A stretch of DNA of 64,000 bases from Maricaulis sp017643475 (GTDB lineage: Bacteria; Pseudomonadota; Alphaproteobacteria; Caulobacterales; Maricaulaceae): assembly GCF_047123815.1 (NCBI RefSeq), contig NZ_CP138920.1:2976001-3040000 (forward strand). Reading direction: 5' to 3'. Position numbers and translations under genes: made by a program. Each line of letters starts with the position of its first letter. The first letter of the stretch is position 1. Shown here piece after piece: positions 43,455-53,651 of the stretch. Below the pieces are notes generated by a model. It saw only the letters and a list, made by a program, of their open reading frames with translations, was not told the DNA's origin and did no database searches.

Positions 43455-44834
43455 ATGACTGATAATCTGCCCCGCATTGCCGTCGTCGGACGTCCCAATG
43501 TGGGCAAATCGACCCTGTTCAATCGTCTGGCGGGCAAGCCGCTGGCGATCGTGGATGACCGTCCCGGCGTGACGCGGGACCGGCGTGAGGCGCGTGGCCG
43601 CCTGGGTGAGATGGAGCTGTTGCTCATCGACACCGCCGGTTATGACGATGCCGAGAAGGACGGGCTGGACGCCGAAATGCGCACCCAGACCGAAATGGCC
43701 ATCCATGATGCCGATGTCTGCCTGCTGTTGATCGATGCCCGTGCCGGCATCACCCCGCTCGACGAGATCTTTGCCGATGTCATGCGCAAGTCCGGCAAGC
43801 CGGTGATCCTGTGTGCCAACAAGGCCGAGGGCAAGGCAGGTCTGGGCGGTCTGATGGACGCCTATGCGCTGGGTCTGGGCGAGCCGATCGGCCTGTCCGC
43901 AGCCCATGGCGATGGCATGAGCGATCTCTACCAGTCCGTCTACGAAGCGCTGGGTTCGCCCAAGCGTCGTCGCAAGAAGGATGAGGACGAGGAACCGCCG
44001 CTGCGCATCGCCGTGATCGGTCGTCCCAATGCCGGCAAGTCGACGCTGATCAATACGCTGATCGGTGAGGAACGCCTGATCACCGGTCCCGAGGCCGGCA
44101 TCACCCGCGACGCCATCGCCGTTGACTGGATGTGGGATGGTCGCCGCGTGCGCCTGCACGACACCGCTGGCCTGCGCAAGCGCGGCAAGGTCAAGGACCG
44201 TCTCGAGCGCATGAGCGCCGCAGACACGCTGCGCGCCGTGAAGTTTGCCGAGGTTGTGCTGCTGCTCGTCGATGCCCAGCATCCGCTGGAGAAACAGGAC
44301 CTGCACCTGGCCGACATGGCCTACAAGGAAGGCCGCGCTGTCGCGATTGCCATTTCCAAGTTCGACCTGGTGCCCAATCGCACGGCTTTCCTGAAAGAGA
44401 TGCAGCTGGAGTTCGAACGCCTCCTGCCGCAGATGACTGGCGCGCCCTTGCTGCCGATCTCCTCGGTCAAGAACAAGGGGCTGGATGAAATCATGCCGGC
44501 CCTGTCCCGTCTGCACAAGGACTGGGATGCCAAGATCAAGACGCGCGACCTCAATGACTGGCTGCAGGAAATGATCGAGCGCCACCCGCCGCCCTCCGTG
44601 GCGGGGCGCCGTATCCGTCCGCGCTACCTCACCCAGACCAAGGGCCGCCCGCCGACCTTCGTGTTGATGTGTTCACGTGGTTATGCCCTGCCGGACAGCT
44701 ATAAACGCTATCTGATCAATGGCATCCGCGAGGCGTTCGACATGCCCGGCATCCCGATCCGCCTGATTGTGAAGTCAGGCAAGAACCCGTATGCGGACCG
44801 GAAGAATCCGGACGCACGGACCAAGCGGACCTGA
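43455..44834 (+). CDS. der: ribosome-associated GTPase Der (EngA)
   Basis: This 459-residue protein has two tandem GTPase domains: first GRPNVGKST and DRPGVTRD, second GRPNAGKST. The second lacks nothing essential (HDTAGLRKR, NTL). It is followed by a KH-like domain. Der promotes 50S assembly and is essential in most bacteria. It begins 11 bases after bamB and abuts the convergent AraC-type gene. Confidence 0.96.
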   Translation: MTDNLPRIAVVGRPNVGKSTLFNRLAGKPLAIVDDRPGVTRDRREARGRLGEMELLLIDTAGYDDAEKDGLDAEMRTQTEMAIHDADVCLLLIDARAGITPLDEIFADVMRKSGKPVILCANKAEGKAGLGGLMDAYALGLGEPIGLSAAHGDGMSDLYQSVYEALGSPKRRRKKDEDEEPPLRIAVIGRPNAGKSTLINTLIGEERLITGPEAGITRDAIAVDWMWDGRRVRLHDTAGLRKRGKVKDRLERMSAADTLRAVKFAEVVLLLVDAQHPLEKQDLHLADMAYKEGRAVAIAISKFDLVPNRTAFLKEMQLEFERLLPQMTGAPLLPISSVKNKGLDEIMPALSRLHKDWDAKIKTRDLNDWLQEMIERHPPPSVAGRRIRPRYLTQTKGRPPTFVLMCSRGYALPDSYKRYLINGIREAFDMPGIPIRLIVKSGKNPYADRKNPDARTKRT

Positions 44835-46025
44835 TCACCCAGGCGTCTTCTTCGCCGTTTCCCGATAGGCGCGCGGTGTCATGCCGGTTACCCGTTTGAA
44901 CGCAGTGTAGAAGGTCGAGCGGGTGTTAAAGCCCACGTCCAGCGCGATGGTCAGCACGGTCTCCTTGCCTTCGGCGATGTGGGGCAGGGCGGCTTCGATG
45001 CGCCAGCGATTGACATAGTCGAAAAACGTCTCCTCCAGCGCCTCGTTGAGCGTCTGGGAGACATGATTGCTGGCCACCCGGACATGGCGCGCCAGCTTGG
45101 TGAGGGACAGGTTGGGATCCAGATAGAGTCGATCATCCTGCATGGCCTGTTCAAGTCGCTCTGCTATTCGCGCCGCGTCGGTCTCGCTGAGGGCGGATTT
45201 CTTGTATTTTTGCAAGTGTTCGACTGGTGACTGCTCCGGCATCGGGGCGTGGGCGGGCTCTGCTGGGGCGACCAGGCCGTTATCCTGTTCCAGTCCGCGA
45301 AGGCTGAGGACGAGGATCAGCACCAAAAGCATGACGGGGCCCAGACTGGCGGGAACGTGCAGGCCGCTCCAGACATTGTCCACTATCAGCAAGATGATCG
45401 AGCTGCACCAGATTGCAGCGATGGCCAGAATGATGCCGCTAAGCCAGAACAGATCCCGTCCATCCGTATTGGACAGATTGTCCCGCAATAGTCGGCGGTG
45501 GCGGATGAGGCGGCGCTGGACGGCGATCCCGTATCCCGCGGAAACAGGCGTCCAGCTGATGACCAGGATGAACAGGACAAGAGCGACCGCTGTGGCGTGA
45601 TCCGTTCCGTCCAGATCGCCGGAAACGAACATGGCCAGGCGAACCTCTGCCGGCAGCGTGATGATGCTCAGAAGGCCGAGGCCGCCGCACAACGGCGCGA
45701 TGGCATGTGTCCAGTGAGGTGTGACGGGCGCGCTTTCGGGGGCCTGGGTCAGCGAGAGCGTGTACAGCCAGAACAGTACGGGCAGGGCATAGAGCGCGAA
45801 CAGTACAACGCTCATGATGACCGGATAGAGCGGCGCAAAGAGTGCCGCGCTGATCGGGCCGGAGGCCAGACCGCCCAGGCAGATAAAGATCAAAGAGAGC
45901 CATCGGCTGTGTGGTGCCAGCGCTGCCCTGGAGAGGAGAAGAATGGTGCACAGGCTGGCTTGCCCGAATGCTGCGGCTGACAGGATAAGGGCCAACGGGT
46001 CCGGGATGATCGAAAGAGGCATCAT
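44835..46025 (-). CDS. AraC-family regulator with N-terminal membrane domain
   Basis: This 396-residue protein has about seven membrane helices in residues 5-235 and a C-terminal AraC/XylS DNA-binding domain (TIALDVGFNTRSTFYTAFKR, then VTGMTPRAYRE). Membrane-anchored AraC regulators are a known but rare arrangement. The gene is divergent from two paralogous membrane proteins, with a 48-bp dyad between them. The regulator probably acts at that dyad (inference). Confidence 0.85.
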   Translation of the reverse strand: MMPLSIIPDPLALILSAAAFGQASLCTILLLSRAALAPHSRWLSLIFICLGGLASGPISAALFAPLYPVIMSVVLFALYALPVLFWLYTLSLTQAPESAPVTPHWTHAIAPLCGGLGLLSIITLPAEVRLAMFVSGDLDGTDHATAVALVLFILVISWTPVSAGYGIAVQRRLIRHRRLLRDNLSNTDGRDLFWLSGIILAIAAIWCSSIILLIVDNVWSGLHVPASLGPVMLLVLILVLSLRGLEQDNGLVAPAEPAHAPMPEQSPVEHLQKYKKSALSETDAARIAERLEQAMQDDRLYLDPNLSLTKLARHVRVASNHVSQTLNEALEETFFDYVNRWRIEAALPHIAEGKETVLTIALDVGFNTRSTFYTAFKRVTGMTPRAYRETAKKTPG

Positions 46026-46082
46026 ACTCCCGCCTTAGACAGGCCAGGGGCCCCTGTAAATGTCTCTCGTGCCCACATGTGT

Positions 46083-46130
46083 CCAAGCCTGTCGGTCCGG
46101 ACAGTCGTCTGTCCGGGCGTGCAGGCTTGG
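46083..46130. promoter_or_regulatory. 48-bp interrupted dyad between divergent genes
   Basis: Nested arms CCAAGCCTG/CAGGCTTGG and CCGGACAG/CTGTCCGG surround a 4-base centre, separated by 5-base mismatches. It lies in the 167-base gap between the AraC-type gene and the membrane protein at 46193. A binding site for the AraC-type regulator is the favoured reading; a terminator is less likely because no T-run follows. Confidence 0.5.
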
Positions 46131-46192
46131 GCGCGCGAGTGTTCTGGAGCTGTGAGTGTGTGTGGTGTTTGAAACTACGCAGGATCATTTCG

Positions 46193-46882
46193 ATGCCGAT
46201 CGACTATCTCAGCCTCGTTCATATCATCACCGGGACGCTGGCCCTGGCCGGCGGTGTGCTTGCTCTTGTCGCGCCCAAGGGGCGCCACTGGCACCGGCAA
46301 GGAGGGAGAATTTTCTTCTGGGCCATGCTGGTCTCTGCTATGAGCGGCAGCCTTCTGGGGCTGTTGGAACCGGAGCGTCTGTTGATCACTGCGCTGGCGG
46401 GCGTTCTGACCCTTTACCTCCTGCTTTCAAGCCGCCGCGCCGCGCGTAATCGAAGCGGCAGGTTTGAGCGTATGGACGGAGCGCTGTTTGCAGCCGTTGT
46501 GGTGTTGATCCTGCTGCTCGCCGGCCTGGGCGGTTTCGCCCTCCAGCAGGCAGACGGACGGCTATTGGGCTTCGCTGGCGAAGACTATTTCATGCTGGCC
46601 GTTATGGCGGGGCTGGGCGGCTGTGCGGACGTCACGCTGGTCTTTCGAAAGCAAATGTCCGACCGGCACAGGATTGCGCGTCATCTCTGGCGCATGGGGC
46701 TGGCTTTCTTCATCGCCGTCGGCTCGGCATTCACGGGACCCGGAGTGGGCGTTTTCCCCGAGGCATTGCGATCCAGTGGCCTTCTGGCGGCGCCGGAAGG
46801 GATAACCGCACTCGTGATCCTGTTCTGGTTGGTACGGACGGTATTCAACCGTCCTCGTCCTGTGCCTGGAGATGGATCATGA
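46193..46882 (+). CDS. hypothetical membrane protein, DUF2306-like, first paralog
   Basis: This 229-residue polytopic protein has about seven hydrophobic segments and the conserved pattern VHIITGTLALAGGVLALVAP, GRHWHRQGGRIFFWAML, and HRIARHLWRMGLAFFIA. The second gene at 46879 shares the same three blocks. The pattern resembles DUF2306. The function is unknown. It is divergent from a membrane-bound AraC regulator and overlaps its paralog. Confidence 0.7.
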   Translation: MPIDYLSLVHIITGTLALAGGVLALVAPKGRHWHRQGGRIFFWAMLVSAMSGSLLGLLEPERLLITALAGVLTLYLLLSSRRAARNRSGRFERMDGALFAAVVVLILLLAGLGGFALQQADGRLLGFAGEDYFMLAVMAGLGGCADVTLVFRKQMSDRHRIARHLWRMGLAFFIAVGSAFTGPGVGVFPEALRSSGLLAAPEGITALVILFWLVRTVFNRPRPVPGDGS

Positions 46883-47550
46883 GCGAGATAAGCCTGGTTG
46901 GGCAAATCCATTTCGCCATAGGAAGCTTGAGCTTGCTGGCGGGTTTTGCCGCATTTCTTCTACCCAAGGGACGCCCGACCCATGTGACTGCCGGGCGGGT
47001 CTTTGCGATCAGCATGCTGCTGCTGTGTGCCAGTGGCCTCTACATGAGTATCACGCGGGAAATCGTCTTCACCGTCTTCCTGTCCCTGTTCGCAGCGCAT
47101 GCGGTCACGACTGGCTGGCTGGCGGCCGTACGACGCTCCGGTCAGATGGGGATGCCCGAGCGGGCTCTGGCTTTGCTGATTGCGGGGGTGGGGCTCGCCA
47201 GCCTCCTCACGGGCATGTGGGTGATGAACGCCGCGTCCGGAGAACTGGACGGTCTGCCGCCCGTCGGATTTTTCAGCCTGGGCGGGGTCGCCATCCTGAT
47301 CGCCCTGATCGATCTCCAGGCACTTGCCCGGCGAATGGTGTCGCCCAAGCACAGGATCGCCCGTCATGTCTGGCGGATGGGTTTTTCCATGTTCATCGCG
47401 ACATTCATCTTCTTTTTCGGCAATAATCATGTCCTGCCGGAGCTGTTGCGGGCGGAGGTTGTGCTGATCATTCCGGTGCTTGGCGTGGTGCTCGCGACCT
47501 TTATCGCATTGGTGCGAGTGCTTGTCCGATCGCGGTGGCTGGTGGACTAG
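46879..47550 (+). CDS. hypothetical membrane protein, DUF2306-like, second paralog
   Basis: This 223-residue protein starts within the stop of its paralog (ATGA) and keeps the same order: QIHFAIGSLSLLAGFAAFL, then THVTAGRVFAISML, then HRIARHVWRMGFSMFIA. The pair presumably arose by tandem duplication and may form a heteromer. No enzymatic motif is visible. Confidence 0.7.
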   Translation: MSEISLVGQIHFAIGSLSLLAGFAAFLLPKGRPTHVTAGRVFAISMLLLCASGLYMSITREIVFTVFLSLFAAHAVTTGWLAAVRRSGQMGMPERALALLIAGVGLASLLTGMWVMNAASGELDGLPPVGFFSLGGVAILIALIDLQALARRMVSPKHRIARHVWRMGFSMFIATFIFFFGNNHVLPELLRAEVVLIIPVLGVVLATFIALVRVLVRSRWLVD

Positions 47551-48251
47551 TTCTTGAGGCGGTCCGAGAGGGCCTCGACACTCTCGAAAAACCGCCCGCG
47601 CAATTCCGCGGAATAGGGATTGTGTTTCTCGATGGCCCGGAAGAGGGCGTCGCTGTCCTGGGCGACCAGGCCGGCGGCTTCCATCAGGAGGTCGTAGCTG
47701 CGTGTGGTGTAGGCGGCCGGGGTGGCGTCGATTTCGGTGATGACCTTGGCGACAAGGTGGGTGAGGCCCTGAACGCGGGCCATGGTCCTGTCATGGGTGT
47801 CGGCGTCGGAGACATGGACGTCCAGCTTGAGGCGCTCGGCGAGGAAGTCGCGCTCGCAGCTGACATCCTCGCCATAGGACGGACAGAGCACAATGGGCAG
47901 GCCTTCAAGGCCGGTCACGGCGGATTGCGGGCCGAACAGCGGGTGCGTGCCGACGATCTCGCAATGGTCGGGCAGGGCGTCGCGCATGGCCTGCATGGGG
48001 CGCAGCTTCACCGAACCGACATCGTAGATCCGGGTGCCCGGCTGGACCAGCGGGGCAAGCGCGGTCGCGACTTCGCCGATCGCCTGGACCGGGGCGGCGA
48101 TGACGATGCGTTTGCAGGCGGCGACGTCTTCCAGGCTGGCAGAAGCCGTGCGTCCCGGCTGGGCATCATGAATGACCAGGTCGAAATGCGGTCCGAGGTG
48201 GCTGCAGGCAAGGCGCCCGAAAGCGCCATATCCGATCCAGCCGAGTTTCAT
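47547..48251 (-). CDS. tyrA: prephenate/arogenate dehydrogenase family protein
   Basis: This 234-residue NAD(P)-binding protein opens with KLGWIGYGAFGRLACSHLGP. It includes VGSVKLRPMQAM and THPLFGPQSAV, typical of TyrA-type dehydrogenases that make tyrosine precursors. It is shorter than fused chorismate mutase-TyrA proteins. It sits last in the radA-cvpA-purF-SDR operon. Confidence 0.85.
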   Translation of the reverse strand: MKLGWIGYGAFGRLACSHLGPHFDLVIHDAQPGRTASASLEDVAACKRIVIAAPVQAIGEVATALAPLVQPGTRIYDVGSVKLRPMQAMRDALPDHCEIVGTHPLFGPQSAVTGLEGLPIVLCPSYGEDVSCERDFLAERLKLDVHVSDADTHDRTMARVQGLTHLVAKVITEIDATPAAYTTRSYDLLMEAAGLVAQDSDALFRAIEKHNPYSAELRGRFFESVEALSDRLKN

Positions 48252-48254
48252 GGA

Positions 48255-48983
48255 TCAGGCCGATTGCAGCGCTTGCGAGAAATCGATGATCTCGCCATGG
48301 CGGGTGCAGTCCGGTGAAACCAGCTCGGCAAAGTGCGGCCAGATGTCGGCCGGGGCGGGCAGGGTCATCGGATCCTCGCCCGGAAAGGCCTTGGCGCGCA
48401 TTTGCGAGCGGACGGCACCGGGATAGACGATATTGATGCGCAGATTGTCCTGCTGGTGTTCATTCGCCCAGGATTTGACCAGGGCATCCAGCCCCGCCTT
48501 GGACGCGGCATAGGGTGCCCAGAAGGCGCGTTGCGAGCGCGCGGCACCCGAGGATACAAACACGGCACGACCAGCGTCAGAGGCCAGCAGGGGCGCTTCA
48601 AAGGCCCGAATCATGCGGGCAGGCGCCATCAGATTGACACCGACAACCTCGTGCCAGGTCTTGGCCTTGACCTGTGAAGCCGGGGTCAACACACCCAGCG
48701 CGCCGGCATTGGCGACCAGGATGTCGAGCTTTTCCCAGCGTTCCATCACGATCTTGCCGAGCTGTTCGATACCGTCTTCAGACAACAGGTCCATCGGCAC
48801 CAGGGTGGCACTGCCGCCGGCCGCGCGAATGGCATCATCGAGTTCCTCAAGCCCGCCAGTCGTGCGGGCCGAGGCGATGACGTGAGCGCCGGCCTTGGCC
48901 AGCTCCAGGGCTGTGGCATAGCCGATGCCACGCGACGCTCCTGTGACCAGGGCGAGGCGTCCGGAAAGATCGATTTGGGTCAT
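48255..48983 (-). CDS. SDR family oxidoreductase
   Basis: This 242-residue classical SDR contains TGASRGIGYATALELAKAG, ANAG, SSGAA and the catalytic YAASKAG (Tyr/Lys). Its start overlaps the purF stop (ATGA) and its stop lies three bases before tyrA. The substrate is unknown. Confidence 0.9.
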   Translation of the reverse strand: MTQIDLSGRLALVTGASRGIGYATALELAKAGAHVIASARTTGGLEELDDAIRAAGGSATLVPMDLLSEDGIEQLGKIVMERWEKLDILVANAGALGVLTPASQVKAKTWHEVVGVNLMAPARMIRAFEAPLLASDAGRAVFVSSGAARSQRAFWAPYAASKAGLDALVKSWANEHQQDNLRINIVYPGAVRSQMRAKAFPGEDPMTLPAPADIWPHFAELVSPDCTRHGEIIDFSQALQSA

Positions 48984-50461
48984 GCGTCTACCAGGAGAGA
49001 GAGCTGGAATTCCTTGGCCGAGAGATCGCGGTCGTGATCCATCAGGCGCGTGGGATACTGGCCAGTGAAATAGTGATCTGACAACTGCGGCACGCGGTTA
49101 TTGCGCGGTTCGCCGACAACAGCCTGGTAAAGACCGTCGACAGTAAGGAAGGCTAGGCTGTCTGCCTCGAGCTTTTCAGCCATTTCCTCGACTTCCATAT
49201 TGGCGGCGATCAGCTCTTTCTGACCGGCCATGTCGATGCCGTAGAAGTCCGGGAATTTGATCGGCGGACAGGCCGAGCGGAAATGCACTTCAGCTGCACC
49301 GGCCTCACGCATCATGCGTACAATCTTCAGCGAGGTCGTACCGCGCACGATGGAATCATCGATCAGAAGGACGCGCTTGCCCTTGACCGCTGCCGCATTG
49401 GCAGAGTGCTTGCGTCGGACCGAGAGGTCGCGGCGGTCCTGGGTCGGCTGGATAAAGGTCCGGCCGACAAAGTGCGAACGGATAATACCCAGCTCGAAGG
49501 GAATACCACTGGCCTCGGCATAGCCGATGGCAGCGGGAACGCCACTATCGGGAACCGGGATGACGACATCGACATCCACCGGGTTCTCGATCGCCAGCTG
49601 ACGGCCCATCTGCTTGCGTGCCTCATAAACGGAGCGGCCACCAATGACCGAGTCCGGACGGGCGAAATAGATGTATTCGAACGCACAGACACGCGCGGTG
49701 CGTTCCGGAGCAAACCGTTCCGAACGCAGGCCATTTTCGTTGACGACCACCGCCTCACCCGGCTCGATCTCGCGCTCGAACGTCGCGCCGACCATGTCCA
49801 GGGCACAGGTCTCGGAGGCGAATACATAAGCGTCTCCAATCCGGCCCATCACCAGCGGGCGGATGCCATAGGGATCGCGCGCGGCGACGATGCGGTCATT
49901 GATCAGGACCACAAAAGCAAAAGCGCCCTCAATCTGTTTGAGGGCGTGCAGGACACGATTGGTCAGCTTGTTTTTGGTTGATTGTGCGGCCAGGTGGAGC
50001 ACGACCTCACTGTCGGAGGTGGACTGGAAGATGGCGCCCTTCGAGACCAGCTCTTCTCGCAAGACCCGGGCATTGGTGAGGTTGCCGTTATGCGCCAGGG
50101 CGACACCGCCGCCGCGAACGTCGGCATAGAGCGGCTGCACATTGCGCATCACCGACGCGCCCTGGGTCGAGTATCGGGCGTGACCGATGGCACTGCGCCC
50201 GGGCAGGCGTTGCGGCAGGTCCGGCGAGGCGAAATTCTCACCCACCAGGCCGAGATAACGTTCATTGTGGAAACGCGATCCGTCATGCGTGGCGATGCCA
50301 CAGGATTCCTGCCCGCGATGTTGCAGGGCATGCAGGCCAAGTGCGGTCAGGACGGCAGCGTCATCAGCGCCGTAGACTGCAAATACGCCACATTCTTCCT
50401 GGGGGCGGTCTGTTTCTGGATCGTAGGTTAGCGTAGCCGGGAATGCCTGATCAGCGCTCAT
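48980..50461 (-). CDS. purF: amidophosphoribosyltransferase
   Basis: PurF makes phosphoribosylamine from PRPP and glutamine, the first purine step. The 493-residue protein has a short propeptide ending at Cys24 (QEECGVFAVYG), the Ntn glutamine amidotransferase domain and a PRTase domain with VLLIDDSIVRGTT. Cysteines around FRSACPPIKFPDFYGID are consistent with an iron-sulfur form. It overlaps cvpA by four bases. Confidence 0.96.
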   Translation of the reverse strand: MSADQAFPATLTYDPETDRPQEECGVFAVYGADDAAVLTALGLHALQHRGQESCGIATHDGSRFHNERYLGLVGENFASPDLPQRLPGRSAIGHARYSTQGASVMRNVQPLYADVRGGGVALAHNGNLTNARVLREELVSKGAIFQSTSDSEVVLHLAAQSTKNKLTNRVLHALKQIEGAFAFVVLINDRIVAARDPYGIRPLVMGRIGDAYVFASETCALDMVGATFEREIEPGEAVVVNENGLRSERFAPERTARVCAFEYIYFARPDSVIGGRSVYEARKQMGRQLAIENPVDVDVVIPVPDSGVPAAIGYAEASGIPFELGIIRSHFVGRTFIQPTQDRRDLSVRRKHSANAAAVKGKRVLLIDDSIVRGTTSLKIVRMMREAGAAEVHFRSACPPIKFPDFYGIDMAGQKELIAANMEVEEMAEKLEADSLAFLTVDGLYQAVVGEPRNNRVPQLSDHYFTGQYPTRLMDHDRDLSAKEFQLSLLVDA

Positions 50462-51102
50462 CCATCATCATCCTGGTCATCCGTGGTCGAACCAATGAGG
50501 TCATCTAGTCGGTTTCGGTCACGTCTGCCATAAGAAGTGTCATCATTTCTTATTGTTTCTGCAATCGGGTCATCCGCGGCGGCCGGAAGACGGTCGGTTT
50601 CGGCGATTCTGGAGGTTTCCGGCGCCAATACCTGCAGCGCTCTCGCCGTGGCGTTGACCACCGGATAAATGCGCGCGGTGGTAACCCAGCTGGGCGGGCG
50701 ACCGTTCTCGCCAAAGATGGCGGCGATGAAAATCACGCTGAGGCCCAGAAGCACCAGTCCCCTGATTACACCGAATGCAAAACCGAGTGTGCGATCAACG
50801 ACGTTGACATCCTCGCCCTTGGCCAGGCCGCTCGACAGCGAGCTGGTGACGAAGGTCACCGCCAGATAGATGATGATGAAGACAAACCCGCCAACAGCCA
50901 GCGGAGCCAGCCAGTCCGGGTCGATCATGTCGCGAGCAGGGTTGATGAAAGCGGGCAGAGACCACAGCGTGGCCAGTGATGCGGCGACAAAGGCGGTGAC
51001 TGACAGGGCCTCGCGGACAAAACCACGAACCAGGGCCAATAATCCGGACACCAGGACAATGGTGAAACCGATACCGTCAAATGCACTCAAAGACCCGTCC
51101 AT
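50458..51102 (-). CDS. cvpA: CvpA family membrane protein
   Basis: This 214-residue protein has four membrane helices in its first 150 residues (DGIGFTIVLVSGLLALVRGF) and a long acidic soluble tail, matching CvpA. In E. coli it is linked to colicin V production and purine operon cotranscription. It overlaps purF, the conserved arrangement. Confidence 0.9.
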   Translation of the reverse strand: MDGSLSAFDGIGFTIVLVSGLLALVRGFVREALSVTAFVAASLATLWSLPAFINPARDMIDPDWLAPLAVGGFVFIIIYLAVTFVTSSLSSGLAKGEDVNVVDRTLGFAFGVIRGLVLLGLSVIFIAAIFGENGRPPSWVTTARIYPVVNATARALQVLAPETSRIAETDRLPAAADDPIAETIRNDDTSYGRRDRNRLDDLIGSTTDDQDDDG

Positions 51103-51114
51103 CGCGGTGTCTCC

Positions 51115-52491
<1,377 letters not shown>

Positions 52492-52553
52492 GAGACTCGC
52501 TCCGTCGCCCTGACCACAATGTTCTCATTATGTTCTGCTCGTGGCAAGGGGAT

Positions 52554-53651
52554 TTAGCGGCGATAGACCCGGTTGAAACGCAAACCAAGGCGTACAAGCA
52601 ATTCATAGGAGATCGCTCCGGCATGGTTGGCCAGCGCGTCGAGATCCTCGCTCAGAAAACACACCGGATCACCCGGCCTGGGCTCGCCTTCGTAGTTCGA
52701 TAGATCCACGGAAATGAGATCCATGGAGACCCGACCCAGTATCGGCACCGCCTGCCCGTTGAGGCGGGCAATGCCGCCTTCGCCACAGGCCCGCAGAATA
52801 CCGTCGGCATAACCCGCTGCGACAGTTGCTGTCCGGGTCGGTTTGTCCGCGGTCCAGGTGGCACCATACCCAATCTGGTCACCGGGCTGGAGTTTTCGCA
52901 GCTGCAGGATGGGCGCCTCGATCTGCACACAGACCTGGAAAGGCGAAGCCGAGGCTGGATTGGGGGCGCCGCCGTAGAGCGCAAGGCCGGGGCGCAGGAC
53001 ATCGAAATGATAGTCAGAACCGAGCAATGTACCGGCCGAATTCGCCAGACTGATCTTGATCTCTTTACCGGAGCGCGCTGCGATCGTGCGAAAACGTTCA
53101 AGCTGGGTGGCGTTGAGGGCGTGCTTTGGGTCGTCCGCACAGGCCAGATGACTCAGGTGCTGACGCACTTTGAGCGTCTCTGGGAGGTCGCTGCCCAGAT
53201 AGGTCTCTGCCTCGCGCGCATCCAGTCCTAGTCGATTGATACCGCTGTCGAAATGGATCGCGCATGGAAGGTCGGGTGCAATTTCGCGCAGCTGCCGGGC
53301 CTGACCCAGATCATTGATCACCGGGAAGAGATCAAATTCACGCAGGGCCGGAAGTTCAGCCGGCCAGAAGCCGTTAAAGACGAAGATTTCGGCATCTACG
53401 CCTTTCAGGGCACGCCGCGCTTCTTCACCTTCTGACATGTGCGCCACGTAGAAATGCTTGCAACCCGCATCGGCGAGGGCCGGAACCACTTCGGTCGCGC
53501 CCAGCCCATAGGCGTTTGCCTTTACGACAGCACCCACGGCCGAGTGCGGGGCCATGGCCTGCAACGTCTTGTAATTGGATTGTATTTTCGCGAGATCGAC
53601 GATCAGGCGTGGCGCGGGCTGGGGCAGTCGATCAATATTCCGGTTCGTCAA
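52554..53651 (-). CDS. alr: alanine racemase
   Basis: Alr converts L- to D-alanine for peptidoglycan with PLP. The PLP-binding Lys44 is in VGAVVKANAYGLGA, and the second catalytic Tyr is in QIGYGATWTADKPTRTA. The TTG at 53651 is chosen, giving 365 residues that start LTNRNIDRLPQPAPRL and overlap the dnaB 3' end by 20 bases; ATT at 53636 is the alternative. The upstream extension in the frame is inside dnaB and is not real. Confidence 0.9.
   Translation of the reverse strand: MTNRNIDRLPQPAPRLIVDLAKIQSNYKTLQAMAPHSAVGAVVKANAYGLGATEVVPALADAGCKHFYVAHMSEGEEARRALKGVDAEIFVFNGFWPAELPALREFDLFPVINDLGQARQLREIAPDLPCAIHFDSGINRLGLDAREAETYLGSDLPETLKVRQHLSHLACADDPKHALNATQLERFRTIAARSGKEIKISLANSAGTLLGSDYHFDVLRPGLALYGGAPNPASASPFQVCVQIEAPILQLRKLQPGDQIGYGATWTADKPTRTATVAAGYADGILRACGEGGIARLNGQAVPILGRVSMDLISVDLSNYEGEPRPGDPVCFLSEDLDALANHAGAISYELLVRLGLRFNRVYRR

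Noticed and set aside
43401..44585. A long open frame opposite der
   Set aside because: The same codon-bias shadow; der has both GTPase domains intact.
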